Source: an uncultured bacterium
GTDB taxonomy: Bacteria; Verrucomicrobiota; Kiritimatiellia; PWTM01
Direction of reading: 5' to 3'
Assembly: GCA_900661335.1 (NCBI GenBank)
Contig: CAACVY010000027.1
Span: 1-34,896 of the forward strand
DNA length: 34,896 nt
This document shows positions 1 through 8,468 of the stretch, in pieces (position 1 is the stretch's first letter; each line of letters starts with the position of its first letter). A model generated the notes under the pieces. That model ran no database searches. It saw only the letters and a program-made list of their open reading frames with translations, and was not told the DNA's origin. The translations under genes and the position numbers were made by a program.

Positions 1-380
1 ACGCTCCCCAAGCCTCGCCGCGCCACCCCAACTACGCCTTCGCGACGTTCGATCGCTGCCGTCGGTTTATCGAACACCATTGGGCCGAACTGCGATCCAC
101 ACGGGACATCGCGGCGGCGTGTCATTTGGATCCTGCCTATCTCTGTCGCCTGTTCCGTCGTTACGCCAACACGACGCCGAGCCGCTATCTCCTCCGCGTC
201 CGCATGGCCGAGGCCGCCGCGCGACTAGAAGCTCCGGGCGCGATGGTCAAGACCGTGGCCGCCGAGTTGGGCTTCGACGACCCATTCCATTTTTCGCGCG
301 CTTTCAAACGAGTCCTCGGGATTCCACCCGCCCGGCTGCTGGGCCTCCCCGTTCCTTATTCCCGCCGTCAACACCATTGA
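1..380 (+). CDS. AraC-family transcriptional regulator, C-terminal part (5' end outside window)
   Basis: The reading frame is open from base 3 to the TGA at 378-380, so the gene begins before the window. The visible 125 codons carry the double helix-turn-helix DNA-binding domain of AraC/XylS regulators. The first HTH reads TRDIAAACHLDPAYLCRLFR, and the second contains KTVAAELGFDDPFHFSRAFK followed by the family signature end (G-I-P-P). A TTG at 126 could be mistaken for a start, but translation runs in frame upstream of it and the first HTH would be cut. The N-terminal sensing domain is not visible, so the ligand is unknown. It may regulate the exported-protein cluster just downstream on the same strand, but a 267-bp gap separates them and this is only inference. 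Confidence 0.9.
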   Translation, partial: APQASPRHPNYAFATFDRCRRFIEHHWAELRSTRDIAAACHLDPAYLCRLFRRYANTTPSRYLLRVRMAEAAARLEAPGAMVKTVAAELGFDDPFHFSRAFKRVLGIPPARLLGLPVPYSRRQHH

Positions 381-571
381 ACTGCCACCCCACAATTGTC
401 CAAATACCTTTCACCAGTTGGGCGTCACTCCCACGCCACGGTGTGTCCACCCTCGCGTCCCCACCACGGTTGTGTTGCACTCTCGGCCGAGCGCGGAAGT
501 GAACCTGAGAAGTTCGCCAAACCGCGTGCACATGTTGTCCCTGTGCTCGCGGCGCTCCGCTTCAGGGGACT

Positions 572-591
572 TCGGGCCCCGTGGGGCCCGA
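572..591. repeat. Perfect 9-bp GC-rich inverted repeat
   Basis: The arms TCGGGCCCC and GGGGCCCGA are exact reverse complements separated by GT. The element would form a very stable hairpin in RNA from either strand. No T-run follows on the plus strand (GTCCCGGTT comes next), so it is not a canonical intrinsic terminator. It sits between the AraC-family gene and the next cluster, and could halt or slow read-through or protect an mRNA end. The function is not established. Confidence 0.5.
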
Positions 592-598
592 GTCCCGG

Positions 599-626
599 TT
601 GCGCCCAGAGTGGCTGCAGGTAATAT
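599..626 (+). promoter_or_regulatory. Candidate sigma70-type promoter for the exported-protein cluster
   Basis: TTGCGC (599-604) and TAATAT (621-626) are separated by 16 bases and lie 22 bases before the ATG at 648. The -10 box is good, the -35 box matches only partly, and the predicted leader is short. Confidence 0.3.
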
Positions 627-647
627 TCCGGTTCGGGGTATTGGAGC

Positions 648-1193
648 ATGAACTACGTATTTCGGGTGGTGAGTGTAGCCTTGGTGAGCGCCGCAGCCGT
701 CCACGCTGCGTACCTGCACGAATACGAAATCAAGCTGGATGGACCGGTGGTCTCGGGCAAGCAAGTGGTCACGGTGCGATTCACGCCGGCGGAAACTCGT
801 ACGTACGACCTTCTGGTCTTCGAGTGTGTCCTCCGCCAAGAATACACTCAAACCGACTCGGCGGGCCGGACACGTCGCCGCGTGGTCGAGCCGGCCATTT
901 TCACGCACCGCGAGCGTGGAGTGCGGATGGTGGAAGCCCTCGACAAGCACATCAGCTTTTGGGTCCCGATTGGCGTTCAACAGCTCCAAGAAGCATTCGG
1001 CGAGACTTTGTTCGTGGCGGACGCTCCGGTGACGATTCACCGCGTGATCATTCGCGCCTACGTTGGAGGGGAACTGGTCTGGACGATCGAGGGTAGCCCC
1101 GGCGCCGGAGTGCAGCGACCGAAAGACTTAGGGCCCGACTCCACGCCACGAGACAAGTACGGGTTGCCGAAGCTAAAGGGAAGTGGCTCATGA
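648..1193 (+). CDS. Small secreted protein of unknown function
   Basis: The 181-residue product starts with a typical Sec signal peptide: a short basic start, a hydrophobic core (VVSVALVSAAAV) and a likely cleavage near HAA-YL at about residue 21. The mature part looks beta-rich and has no family I recognise. Its C-terminus is basic and rich in Gly, Lys and Pro. The ATG of the next gene overlaps its stop (ATGA at 1190-1193), so the two are translationally coupled and probably work together in the periplasm or at the cell surface. The ATG at 648 is the first start in the frame and directly precedes the signal peptide, although the GGAG before it is closer than usual. Confidence 0.75.
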   Translation: MNYVFRVVSVALVSAAAVHAAYLHEYEIKLDGPVVSGKQVVTVRFTPAETRTYDLLVFECVLRQEYTQTDSAGRTRRRVVEPAIFTHRERGVRMVEALDKHISFWVPIGVQQLQEAFGETLFVADAPVTIHRVIIRAYVGGELVWTIEGSPGAGVQRPKDLGPDSTPRDKYGLPKLKGSGS

Positions 1194-2821
1194 TTCGCCC
1201 CAGCATGGCCAGGATCGCGGCCATCCTCTGCTACGCCGCAACCGCCCGCGGAGCTGAACACTTGTGGAATCATCCGGCCTTGTTCACGCCCCCGATGCTC
1301 GAGCTTCGAGCGCGCTGTTCCAACGAGCTCGCGGCCACGCGTTCGCAACCGTCCGTTGCCCTTTCGATCCTACGCGAGGAAATTTCGAAATGGGAAAAGG
1401 AGCTGGCCGAACGACGTCGGACAGGGAACGTGCGCGGGATCGCCGTCGCGTCGGACGCATTGAAGGTGCTCCAAACTCTGGTCCAAAAGCTCGAACGAGG
1501 TGAACGGGCCCAGCTCTCCGAGCCGTTACGTCACGAGCTTCGTGAACCGTTCCAGGGGTTGATGGCACGATTGGACCGCGCCCGGGAACAGGATGCGCAG
1601 CGAATGGAAGAGACCACACTGCGTCTGGCTCGATCGCTCCGGGAAGCCGCCGCAGCCGCGGGAGTGGAATTGCCGGACGAGCCGCCGGCGTTGAAGGAGC
1701 TGTTCTTGAAATGGCTCACCGCACCGCCTCCACCCCTGACCGTTGTCCAACCCACGGGTCGCGAACCCGCAGAACCCACAGAGCGCGCGACGGACGCCGC
1801 CTCGCCTAAGCCCGTCGAACCTTCCTCGCCCTATTTTGCAAGCTCCCGAGCCGGCGCCAATTGGGTTCCCGTCGGGCGTTGGTCGGCGGAATGTCGTGGC
1901 CCGGACGTCTTCGAGATCAAAGTGTTCGGCCCGGCGCGCTCGACCTCGGGAGAGAAAATGAATCCCATCGTGGGCCGTGCGACACAATGGCAGTACACTC
2001 AGGACATCGCCGTGCAGCCCGGTAACTACGCGTGGCGGCTGAAACGGCTCGAGGAGGCCGAGACGGTGGACGTCGTCGAATGGCCCACTCTGCAAAACGA
2101 CGGACGTCTCGTGATCCGCACACGAATGCCGAAACAGGTTCCTGCGAAGGTGGCCTTCGAGATTGAATACTCCACGGCCCAGGTGGTAGACCTGCGGATC
2201 GAAAGCGATCCTCCCGAAGCTCGCGTGTTCGTGAACGGAGAACCCTATCGGGAACAGCTGCGCGAAGTTCGCACGCCGTGCACGATCCATCTGCCACCCG
2301 GAACCTATGCGCTCCGGCTCAGCCTGGAAGGCTATCAGGACGCCGAAGCCAAAGCATTCCGCTTGTTCACCAACACCTCCATTCGAGTGCGCTTGAGCCC
2401 CCTCGACAATGCTCCGGGGCCCGAGGTGACGGTGGATCCTCAACGCAGTTGGGCTCCGACCGGCATTCAGGTGAACCGAGGTGACCGCGTCCGTCTCGCG
2501 ATTTCCGGCCAGTGGGCGTGTGGGAAAAAAGGTGAAATGGTCGGCCCGGAAGGGTACGACCCCTCCCAAACGCAGTACAACCATTACTACTTGAACCCGC
2601 GTGAAGGTCCCAAGCAATTCGATGGCGCCCCCTACGGCGCTCTGCTGGTGCGGATTGGCGAAGGTCCTCCGTTCGCGCTCGGCCGCACGCGCAGTTTCGT
2701 GGCCGATCGTAGTGGCCCACTCCTGTTCGACGTGAACGAGGTAGCGGATTCCTCTTGGCGGCGGGATAACCGAGGCGCTCTCCGACTCAAAGTGTTCGTA
2801 CAACCCGGGGAATCCCGATGA
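1190..2821 (+). CDS. Exported coiled-coil protein with PEGA domain and C-terminal lectin-like beta domain
   Basis: This 543-residue protein begins with a signal-peptide-like segment ending near ARGAE. Residues about 45-165 are charged and strongly helical, probably coiled coil (many E/R/L heptad-like runs such as ISKWEKELAERR). A Pro-rich linker follows at about 175-215. Residues about 331-404 form a PEGA domain, with the typical IESDPPEARVFVNG start and the PPGTYALRLSLEGY turn. The last 130 residues resemble the PA-IL/LecA-like galactose-binding fold: an N-terminal strand with SWAPTGIQV, a GDRV turn, the GPEGYDP region, the GALLVRIG strand and a final VNE region. PEGA domains are usually surface-associated, and a carbohydrate-binding role is inferred from the C-terminal resemblance only. 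Start and stop codons overlap the neighbouring small secreted gene. Confidence 0.75.
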   Translation: MIRPSMARIAAILCYAATARGAEHLWNHPALFTPPMLELRARCSNELAATRSQPSVALSILREEISKWEKELAERRRTGNVRGIAVASDALKVLQTLVQKLERGERAQLSEPLRHELREPFQGLMARLDRAREQDAQRMEETTLRLARSLREAAAAAGVELPDEPPALKELFLKWLTAPPPPLTVVQPTGREPAEPTERATDAASPKPVEPSSPYFASSRAGANWVPVGRWSAECRGPDVFEIKVFGPARSTSGEKMNPIVGRATQWQYTQDIAVQPGNYAWRLKRLEEAETVDVVEWPTLQNDGRLVIRTRMPKQVPAKVAFEIEYSTAQVVDLRIESDPPEARVFVNGEPYREQLREVRTPCTIHLPPGTYALRLSLEGYQDAEAKAFRLFTNTSIRVRLSPLDNAPGPEVTVDPQRSWAPTGIQVNRGDRVRLAISGQWACGKKGEMVGPEGYDPSQTQYNHYYLNPREGPKQFDGAPYGALLVRIGEGPPFALGRTRSFVADRSGPLLFDVNEVADSSWRRDNRGALRLKVFVQPGESR

Positions 2822-2869
2822 TTCATGGGCCCCAAACCCAGCATCCGAGCTCCGCCCACTAACGGCGGC

Positions 2870-4045
2870 ATGAACCACTTCTTTGAACCTGACGGACTTT
2901 CACCCAGCGCCCCGCTCTGCCCAGTTCGTCCCTTCCGGTGGTCCGTAGTGGCGATTGCGTTGGTCGTGCTTCCGTTGAGGTGCCGGGCAGCGGAAGGAGC
3001 CCAGAACGTTCTGCCTTTGCCCGCAGACTGGTCCACGACGGCCACCCTACGGCTACAACCGGAGTGGTTGTGGGTCGCCGAACACTCCGAGAACCGAGTC
3101 CGAGTTCACACTCGCCTGTGTACCGACATTCCCGTGAGCGACGAAATTCACGTCGTGTTGGGGGTGACCACGGGGCGGCGTGGGGATCCGCGCGTTCTGG
3201 ATGTTCTGTACAACGAGGGCTCGTGCAGCCCCGCGATCCTTCGCGCGGCTCCGCTCTGTGTGGAATGGCGGTGTTCCGAACAGCCAGATGTCTGGGTCCA
3301 CCTGGGGCGCATGGAGCCCCCATGGTGGTCCGTGGAAAATTTGGTGTTGGATCCGGACTGGGAACCGGTCGGCGCGGCCGTAGGCTGGGAGCACCGACAC
3401 GGAAGCGTGAGGACTCGCGCGGTCGCGTCCGTCATCTCATTGGTGGACATAGGGCGTCCGGACTGGCGTCTCTATGCCGCACAAGCAGCTGCGCAATGGA
3501 AACCTTCACCGCAATGGCGTCTGACCAGTGGCGTGTCCGCGCTGATTCACGAACAGGCCGAGGACGAGAGACCGTTACTGTCCCACGGCACGGCCGAGGG
3601 CAATACGCTTCGCCCAACTCCGGCCGCGCCACAAGAGGATGGCCACTTGGCCACCAACTATCACGTGCTGGAAGGGTTCACTCAGACCGTGTGGGACCCC
3701 TGGATGCCGGTGACGATGTCCGCTCAATATGTGATCAATGCCGCGGCATCCCGCCAACGGGAAGGTTGGCTTGTGGGAATCGCTCTCGGACGAACCCGCG
3801 CCGTCGGCGGTTGGGTAGTGGGGTGGAACTATCGTCGGCTCCAAGCCGACGCCACCGTATCGGCCTTAGCTGACTCCGAATTCGGGGGCGGCGGCACCGG
3901 GCTCGAAGGGCGGCGCGTGTATCTCTCCTTCCACCCGGTACCCCGGGTGTGGGTGACAGCGTCATGGACCGATGCCTATCGAAACCGGCGTGGGCCGGAT
4001 CTTCGGGATCAGCGAGCACAGCTCGACTTGACCCTACAGTGGTAA
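2870..4045 (+). CDS. Putative outer-membrane porin-like beta-barrel protein
   Basis: I place the start at the ATG at 2870 because it puts the hydrophobic signal core (VVAIALVVLPL) about 24 residues in, with cleavage near CRAAEG. An in-frame ATG at 2825, four bases after the previous stop, would add 15 residues and cannot be excluded. The mature protein is made of alternating amphipathic strands rich in W and Y (for example LRLQPEWLWVAEHSE and RRVYLSFHPVPRVWVTASW) and ends in LDLTLQW. A terminal aromatic residue is typical of outer-membrane barrels recognised by BamA. The overall pattern fits the putative-porin families common in Verrucomicrobiota and Bacteroidota. It is the last gene of the exported-protein cluster. 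Its stop lies only six bases from the end of the convergent DUF6941 gene. Confidence 0.7.
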   Translation: MNHFFEPDGLSPSAPLCPVRPFRWSVVAIALVVLPLRCRAAEGAQNVLPLPADWSTTATLRLQPEWLWVAEHSENRVRVHTRLCTDIPVSDEIHVVLGVTTGRRGDPRVLDVLYNEGSCSPAILRAAPLCVEWRCSEQPDVWVHLGRMEPPWWSVENLVLDPDWEPVGAAVGWEHRHGSVRTRAVASVISLVDIGRPDWRLYAAQAAAQWKPSPQWRLTSGVSALIHEQAEDERPLLSHGTAEGNTLRPTPAAPQEDGHLATNYHVLEGFTQTVWDPWMPVTMSAQYVINAAASRQREGWLVGIALGRTRAVGGWVVGWNYRRLQADATVSALADSEFGGGGTGLEGRRVYLSFHPVPRVWVTASWTDAYRNRRGPDLRDQRAQLDLTLQW

Positions 4046-4051
4046 ACGACC

Positions 4052-4465
4052 TCACGGTGTGCTGGGCGGCGGGGTGACCGGCGGCACAATCCGCTGCACC
4101 TGAAGCGGAAACCGGAGTTTGAGGTCGCCGTCCAGCAGGATTTCCACCCAGTGCGTGCCTTCCATCTGAATGGTCTTGTTGATAAACAGCTCTACGTTGG
4201 TGGCAGTGGCCTGCGGGTTCGGCAAGTGAAACGGAATCGGTTGGCCTTCCATGACTGGAGTCACTTGGTCCGGAGCAAGTATCCGCGTCTGTTGCCGGAA
4301 TGCGCCTTGCCCCGAGCACCAGCGAGTCACTACAAACATCCGCGGATAGACGAACGGAAACACCGCGGAGCCGATGACGTCGAAAATGCCGATCAGAATG
4401 AATTTCCCGTTGCGCTCCTGCCGAACGTCGTCGCACAACAGACACGCTTGAATATCCGGCATCAT
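4052..4465 (-). CDS. DUF6941-family protein
   Basis: The 137-residue product opens with a pattern I associate with the DUF6941 family: a start of the type M-P-x-I-x-A-x-L-L-C-D-D-V-R, then GKFILIGIFDVIGS. No signal peptide is visible, so it is probably cytoplasmic. The family function is unknown. A strong ribosome-binding site (GGAGG) sits a few bases before the paired ATG codons at 4465 and 4462. It is 39 bases downstream of the S41 protease gene on the same strand and is likely the last gene of the long Bat operon. It converges with the porin gene with only six bases between the stops, leaving no room for separate terminators between them. Confidence 0.7.
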   Translation of the reverse strand: MMPDIQACLLCDDVRQERNGKFILIGIFDVIGSAVFPFVYPRMFVVTRWCSGQGAFRQQTRILAPDQVTPVMEGQPIPFHLPNPQATATNVELFINKTIQMEGTHWVEILLDGDLKLRFPLQVQRIVPPVTPPPSTP

Positions 4466-4504
4466 GCACAGCCTCCGGCGCGGGAAATCTTTCCCGTCTA
4501 CGCG

Positions 4505-5749
4505 TCATTTCGGCCGAGCGCCGCTTCGGGCGCCATACGCAAGCACACCACGAAGCACCTCCACCGCTCGTTGCAACTGAACATCCCGTGAATCCACACG
4601 ACGGCCACCAGCCCCGGGCGAAGCCTCAAACTCTCGTAGCGGTGCGGGTACACGAATATCCGGCTCGATCCCTAGCTCGTGAATCATGCGCCGTTTGGGC
4701 GTGAAGTACCGAGCTGTGGTCAATCGCAGGGCATACCCGTCCTCCAGCGGAATGATCGTCTGCACTGAACCCTTCCCAAAGCTGCGCTCCCCCACGAGCA
4801 CCGCCCGGCCATGGTCTTGCAGGCACCCGGCCACAACTTCCGCCGCACTGGCGCTGCCTTCGTTGATCAGCACGACCATGGGAAGTTGGACGATGCGGGG
4901 TGTACCGTGGGTCAAAAATGTCTGCTTCGGCACGCTCGGACGCCCCTCAGTGGTCAACACCAACGTGCCGCGAGGGAGAAACCGGGCGCACACATCCACG
5001 GCGGCCGCCAATAGACCGCCCGGGTTGCTGCGAAGATCCAACACCAGTCCGACCACATTGGTGCGCACTAACTCATGAAGCGCGTCATCTAATAGTTCGG
5101 CAGTGCGCTCGTCGAACTGCGAGATCCGGATGTAACCAATGTTGCCCTCCATGACTCGGACATCGCGGACACTGTCCACGTGAATATCCGCACGCTCGAT
5201 TTCCACTTCACGCAGTTCCGGACTCCCCTCGCGCGCAATGCGCAGCCGGACGCGCGTCCCGGGAGCGCCCCGCATCAAGCGCACGACCTCTTGCAAGGAC
5301 ATCTGGTCTGTTCGGTGCCCATCCACCTCGACCAACCGATCGCCCGGCATCAGGCCCGCACGTTGGCCGGGCGAGTCATCCATCGGAGCGATCACCACAA
5401 TGGCTCCCTCTCGCACTCCCACCACCACACCGATCCCACCGAACCGGCCTTCGGTTTCTTCTTCCATCACTTTCAGATCGTCCGGCGTCAGGAATTCCGA
5501 GAACTCGTCCAACGAACTCACCATCCCCTGAAGCGCCCGGGTCACCATGGTCCGGTAATCGGTCTGCGAAGGATCCACGTAGTGCTGGCGAACTGTCTCC
5601 ATTACTTTGGCGAACAGCGACATCACCACGTACGGATTGTCATTGCTGACCGCCAGCGCAGCGGCCGGGGCGGCCCGCACACCACTCGCGAGTCCGACCA
5701 CGCCGAACCCCACGATGCATCGACGAAGCAACTTGGGCATCATGAACAT
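4505..5749 (-). CDS. S41-family carboxy-terminal processing protease (CtpA/Prc type) with PDZ domain
   Basis: This 414-residue periplasmic serine protease has a signal peptide (residues about 1-27, ending VRAAPA), an N-terminal helical region with the typical QHYVDP motif, a PDZ domain at about 100-185 (GRFGGIGVVV to the ERADI linker) and an S41 catalytic domain. The Ser/Lys dyad is visible: Ser301 in NEGSASAAEV and Lys326 in SFGKGSVQ, with Gln330. The 25-residue Ser-Lys spacing equals that of known CtpA/Prc enzymes. A TTG at 5764 is in frame upstream, but the ATG at 5749 is preferred because GGGGTGA lies about five bases before it. It follows batE by 60 bases and is probably co-transcribed, which suggests it processes or clears envelope proteins linked to the Bat complex. 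Confidence 0.93.
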   Translation of the reverse strand: MFMMPKLLRRCIVGFGVVGLASGVRAAPAAALAVSNDNPYVVMSLFAKVMETVRQHYVDPSQTDYRTMVTRALQGMVSSLDEFSEFLTPDDLKVMEEETEGRFGGIGVVVGVREGAIVVIAPMDDSPGQRAGLMPGDRLVEVDGHRTDQMSLQEVVRLMRGAPGTRVRLRIAREGSPELREVEIERADIHVDSVRDVRVMEGNIGYIRISQFDERTAELLDDALHELVRTNVVGLVLDLRSNPGGLLAAAVDVCARFLPRGTLVLTTEGRPSVPKQTFLTHGTPRIVQLPMVVLINEGSASAAEVVAGCLQDHGRAVLVGERSFGKGSVQTIIPLEDGYALRLTTARYFTPKRRMIHELGIEPDIRVPAPLREFEASPGAGGRRVDSRDVQLQRAVEVLRGVLAYGARSGARPK

Positions 5750-5809
5750 AGATTCACCCCGCAACTCCTCACTATCCCATGGCCTAGGCCGAGCGGCAAG
5801 AGCATCGCG

Positions 5810-6562
5810 TCATCCGGTCACTGGTTCGATCGCATCGGAGCGAATCCATCCCTCGCGGGTGTCGGCACGGACCCGCACCCACTCGCCACGGGTCTCCATG
5901 ACCTCGACAACGGATCCCTCCGGTAGGGTAAAAAACACCCGGGCATCCGGCAACGGTGCGAACCGTGCGGCCTGGTCGGGCTGAACCACCACACATTCGG
6001 CGTCGAGCGCATGCCAATGCGCGACCGCGGCGGCACACCATACCGCGAACAGTCCCGCCGCGAGCGCGACTCTCCAAGCTACCCTCCTCACTGGATGAGA
6101 CGACCATCCCAACGCGACGGCTACCGCGGCCCACCCGATCCACCATGCAGTCCAGCCCCAACGCGAAGCCTCCTCCGCCGACACAGTTTCCCAACCCCGT
6201 TCATACCACCGTCGCGAGGGACTCACCGCAGACCCATGCTCGATAGCCGCACGCAGATTGTGACGGATGTCGGGGTCCCGCGGCGCGAGGCGCCATGCAC
6301 GACGAAACGCAACTACGGCCCGCCCGAGCTTGCCGCTTTGAAAGCGAGCGTTGCCCAGGTTGAACCAAATCACCGGGTCGTCGTAGCCTGCGGCGATCAG
6401 TTGTTCGTACAGACGTGAGGCTTCGTCGGGGCGATGGCTCTCGTACAGCCGCCGGGCCTCTTCCATTTGTTGCACCACCCCCGCCGGGTCAAAGGCCCAA
6501 GCTAAGCCCGCCAGCCCCATCACCAACGCGAGGAGACGCCATGGAGTCCAGGTTCGCCTCAT
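5810..6562 (-). CDS. batE: BatE-like TPR and SH3-domain membrane protein
   Basis: The 250-residue protein has an N-terminal hydrophobic signal or anchor (LLALVMGLAGLAWAF). Tetratricopeptide repeats follow at about 28-100 (ARRLYESHRPDEASRLYEQL and WFNLGNARFQSGKLGRAVVA). Two closely spaced membrane helices lie at about 135-180, and the C-terminus is a bacterial SH3-like domain (about 190-250, with VFFTLPEGSVVEVMETRG and the WVRVR...EGWIRSD end). This order matches BatE proteins of Bat operons. The open frame extends upstream, but the ATG at 6562 overlaps the batD stop as ATGA and precedes the signal segment, so I choose it. The TPR part is predicted to face the periplasm and bind the VWA partners BatA/BatB. 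Confidence 0.85.
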   Translation of the reverse strand: MRRTWTPWRLLALVMGLAGLAWAFDPAGVVQQMEEARRLYESHRPDEASRLYEQLIAAGYDDPVIWFNLGNARFQSGKLGRAVVAFRRAWRLAPRDPDIRHNLRAAIEHGSAVSPSRRWYERGWETVSAEEASRWGWTAWWIGWAAVAVALGWSSHPVRRVAWRVALAAGLFAVWCAAAVAHWHALDAECVVVQPDQAARFAPLPDARVFFTLPEGSVVEVMETRGEWVRVRADTREGWIRSDAIEPVTG

Positions 6563-8340
6563 CGCTCGAGCCTCTGTTCGCACCACCGCACCACCGACCG
6601 GAATGCGTCGAGCTGGGCCGACATTTGCTCGGGCGAGGGCTGCGCGCCAGCGAACCGAACGTCGAGACAAGCACGATACAGTTCTTCCAACTGTTGGCGA
6701 ACGTGATCGTCGACGTTCGGTCCCATCGCCGCAAGAATATGACTCGGGTCCGCCTCGCCCTCCGCAAGGTTGAACCGGTCACCGAAGTACTCCGTCCACC
6801 CCTTCCAAAGCGTCTCATAGAACGGGCCCACCTCGCCCCGCTTCAAGGAGCGCTCCAACTGCTGCAGGATGTTCCGCGCCTCTTTCGTCGCGCGCACACG
6901 ACGCGCCCACACGGGGTCGTGAAGCCGCCGGTCGCGCCGCCGCGCCCACAGACCCACAAGCCCGGCCGCCAGCACCGGAACCACGTGGACCCAGTTGCGG
7001 CCGAGTTCGGAGGTCCGCTGGGCCGCGCGACGGAACTGCGAGGGCGTGGCCTTCAAGTGCCGTAGTTCCACGCCCTCCGCCACGACCATCCCTTGCGAGG
7101 TTCCCGTCGAGCGCACTACCACGCTCGCCGTGTTGGTGGCGGGCTGGATCACCAGGGGGAATGGACCGCGGGTCAGCGTCCGATAAACCCCTTGCTCAGG
7201 ATCGAAATAACTGAACGACAACGCAGGAATCTCGCGCACCGTTTGATCGCGCGGGATGACGACCTGTTCAAACACACGTTCGCGCGCGGGTGCGCTGCTC
7301 CCACTTGGCGGAACGGATCGAATGTCGTACGTGCGAAACGCCGGTCCAAGATCGAGCTTCGGGGGTTGCACGACGTCCAGGTTGGCGTCGCCCCGGATCA
7401 CCATTGTGATCGTAATGGGCTCGCCCACCGTCACTTCCGTCGGGTGGACATCCACGTCCCACGTACACGCGCCCACCGCACCGCTGAACGATTCCGGCCG
7501 ACCCTCCGTCGGCAAGGGACGCACCGTGAGTACCACGGGGGCGGCTCGGAGCTCAACGACCCGCCGCTCGGTTTGGTCCCAAGGTGTATCTCGGAAAAAG
7601 TTCTCGAAGAGCTCGTTCCATGGATCTCCGCCCCGCCGGCCACGCCGTCCTACGATCGCGCGCACACGCAGGATCGGTTCCAGCGTGATTTCGCCGGAGG
7701 CGAGCGCGCGCGCGGTGGACTGAAACGTTCGCACTTCGTACACCTGGCCATCCACAACTTCTCGGCGGGCGGGCAGCTCCATAAAGCCATCGAGCTTCAA
7801 TCCGCTTTCGGGCAATCCCGCCAGTTCCACTTGGCGGTCCAGCTCGACGCCTCGGTACAGCAGGTCCACGGCCAACTGGAATTGCTCGTGCACGTACACG
7901 GTGGGCTTGCTGATCCGAAGACGGGCAATTGCATGAGCCGCCGTGGGAGTCGCCGCGCCACTCGCGGCCACAATGTCCACTTGCACGCCGGGGAGATCGA
8001 AGGATTTGGAACCGATCTTGTAGCGGAACGGCCCAATCGTATAGCGTCCTTCCCGTTCTGCCCGCAACAGAAACCGGAACGACACCGCCTGTTGCAGAAC
8101 CCCGTTCACAATATTGACGGTTTGTTGCGGCTGCATCCCTATCAGTCGGAACCCTTCAGGTACGGGCAAGTCGGGGACCGGTGGGTTGGGCTGCTCTCGA
8201 ACCGTAAGAATGGCGGTCACGGTCTCCCCTACCACCGCCGCACGCGGCTGGACGTCGAACTCCACCGAGGGCTCGGCGCACCAGGCCGTCGCTGACAGCC
8301 AAACCCCTAGCCATGCTCGCTGGATCCAAATGGTTCGCAT
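6559..8340 (-). CDS. batD: BatD-family protein
   Basis: The 593-residue protein has a signal peptide (residues 1-21, ending AWCAE) and then several immunoglobulin-like beta domains characteristic of BatD. These include the opening PSVEFDVQPRAAVVGETVT and the later VHPTEVTVGEPITITMVIRG. A membrane helix lies near residue 450 (VVPVLAAGLVGLWARRRDRR), followed by a cytoplasmic helical tail of about 125 residues. BatD is thought to be a periplasmic scaffold of the Bat aerotolerance system; its biochemical role is not known. A GAGGA ribosome-binding site precedes the ATG at 8340. It is separated from the upstream batBC gene by 128 bases, the largest gap within the core operon, and overlaps batE by four bases. 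Confidence 0.88.
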   Translation of the reverse strand: MRTIWIQRAWLGVWLSATAWCAEPSVEFDVQPRAAVVGETVTAILTVREQPNPPVPDLPVPEGFRLIGMQPQQTVNIVNGVLQQAVSFRFLLRAEREGRYTIGPFRYKIGSKSFDLPGVQVDIVAASGAATPTAAHAIARLRISKPTVYVHEQFQLAVDLLYRGVELDRQVELAGLPESGLKLDGFMELPARREVVDGQVYEVRTFQSTARALASGEITLEPILRVRAIVGRRGRRGGDPWNELFENFFRDTPWDQTERRVVELRAAPVVLTVRPLPTEGRPESFSGAVGACTWDVDVHPTEVTVGEPITITMVIRGDANLDVVQPPKLDLGPAFRTYDIRSVPPSGSSAPARERVFEQVVIPRDQTVREIPALSFSYFDPEQGVYRTLTRGPFPLVIQPATNTASVVVRSTGTSQGMVVAEGVELRHLKATPSQFRRAAQRTSELGRNWVHVVPVLAAGLVGLWARRRDRRLHDPVWARRVRATKEARNILQQLERSLKRGEVGPFYETLWKGWTEYFGDRFNLAEGEADPSHILAAMGPNVDDHVRQQLEELYRACLDVRFAGAQPSPEQMSAQLDAFRSVVRWCEQRLER

Positions 8341-8468
8341 TCCGTCCTCGGCTCGATGCCGTCCTTCCTTAGGTTCGACCTGAGTCGCCCCGAGCGTGTT
8401 CGACGTTCCAATGCCCTACGTTCCCGGTGCACGTCGCACGGGACTGACAAGAGTTCATGGCCCCACTT
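8341..8468. other. 128-bp gap inside the Bat operon
   Basis: This is the only sizeable gap in an otherwise overlapping gene series. I see no reading frame, clear hairpin or strong promoter in it. An internal promoter or mRNA processing site is possible but not supported. Confidence 0.4.

Larger units (their letters stand above)
381..647. other. Intergenic region between the AraC-family gene and the secreted-protein cluster
   Basis: No convincing reading frame is seen in these 267 bases. The stretch holds a perfect 9-bp inverted repeat at 572-591 and a weak promoter candidate at 599-626, both listed separately. Confidence 0.6.

Noticed and set aside
411-1040. Long minus-strand frame of 209 codons opposite the small secreted gene
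   Set aside because: It runs antisense to the signal-peptide-bearing gene, has no recognisable domain and is rich in Arg and His, as expected for a shadow frame in GC-rich DNA.
1526-2878. Minus-strand frame of 450 codons opposite the PEGA-domain gene
   Set aside because: The plus strand encodes recognisable PEGA and lectin-like domains; the antisense frame shows low-complexity Gly/Arg/His composition and no family.
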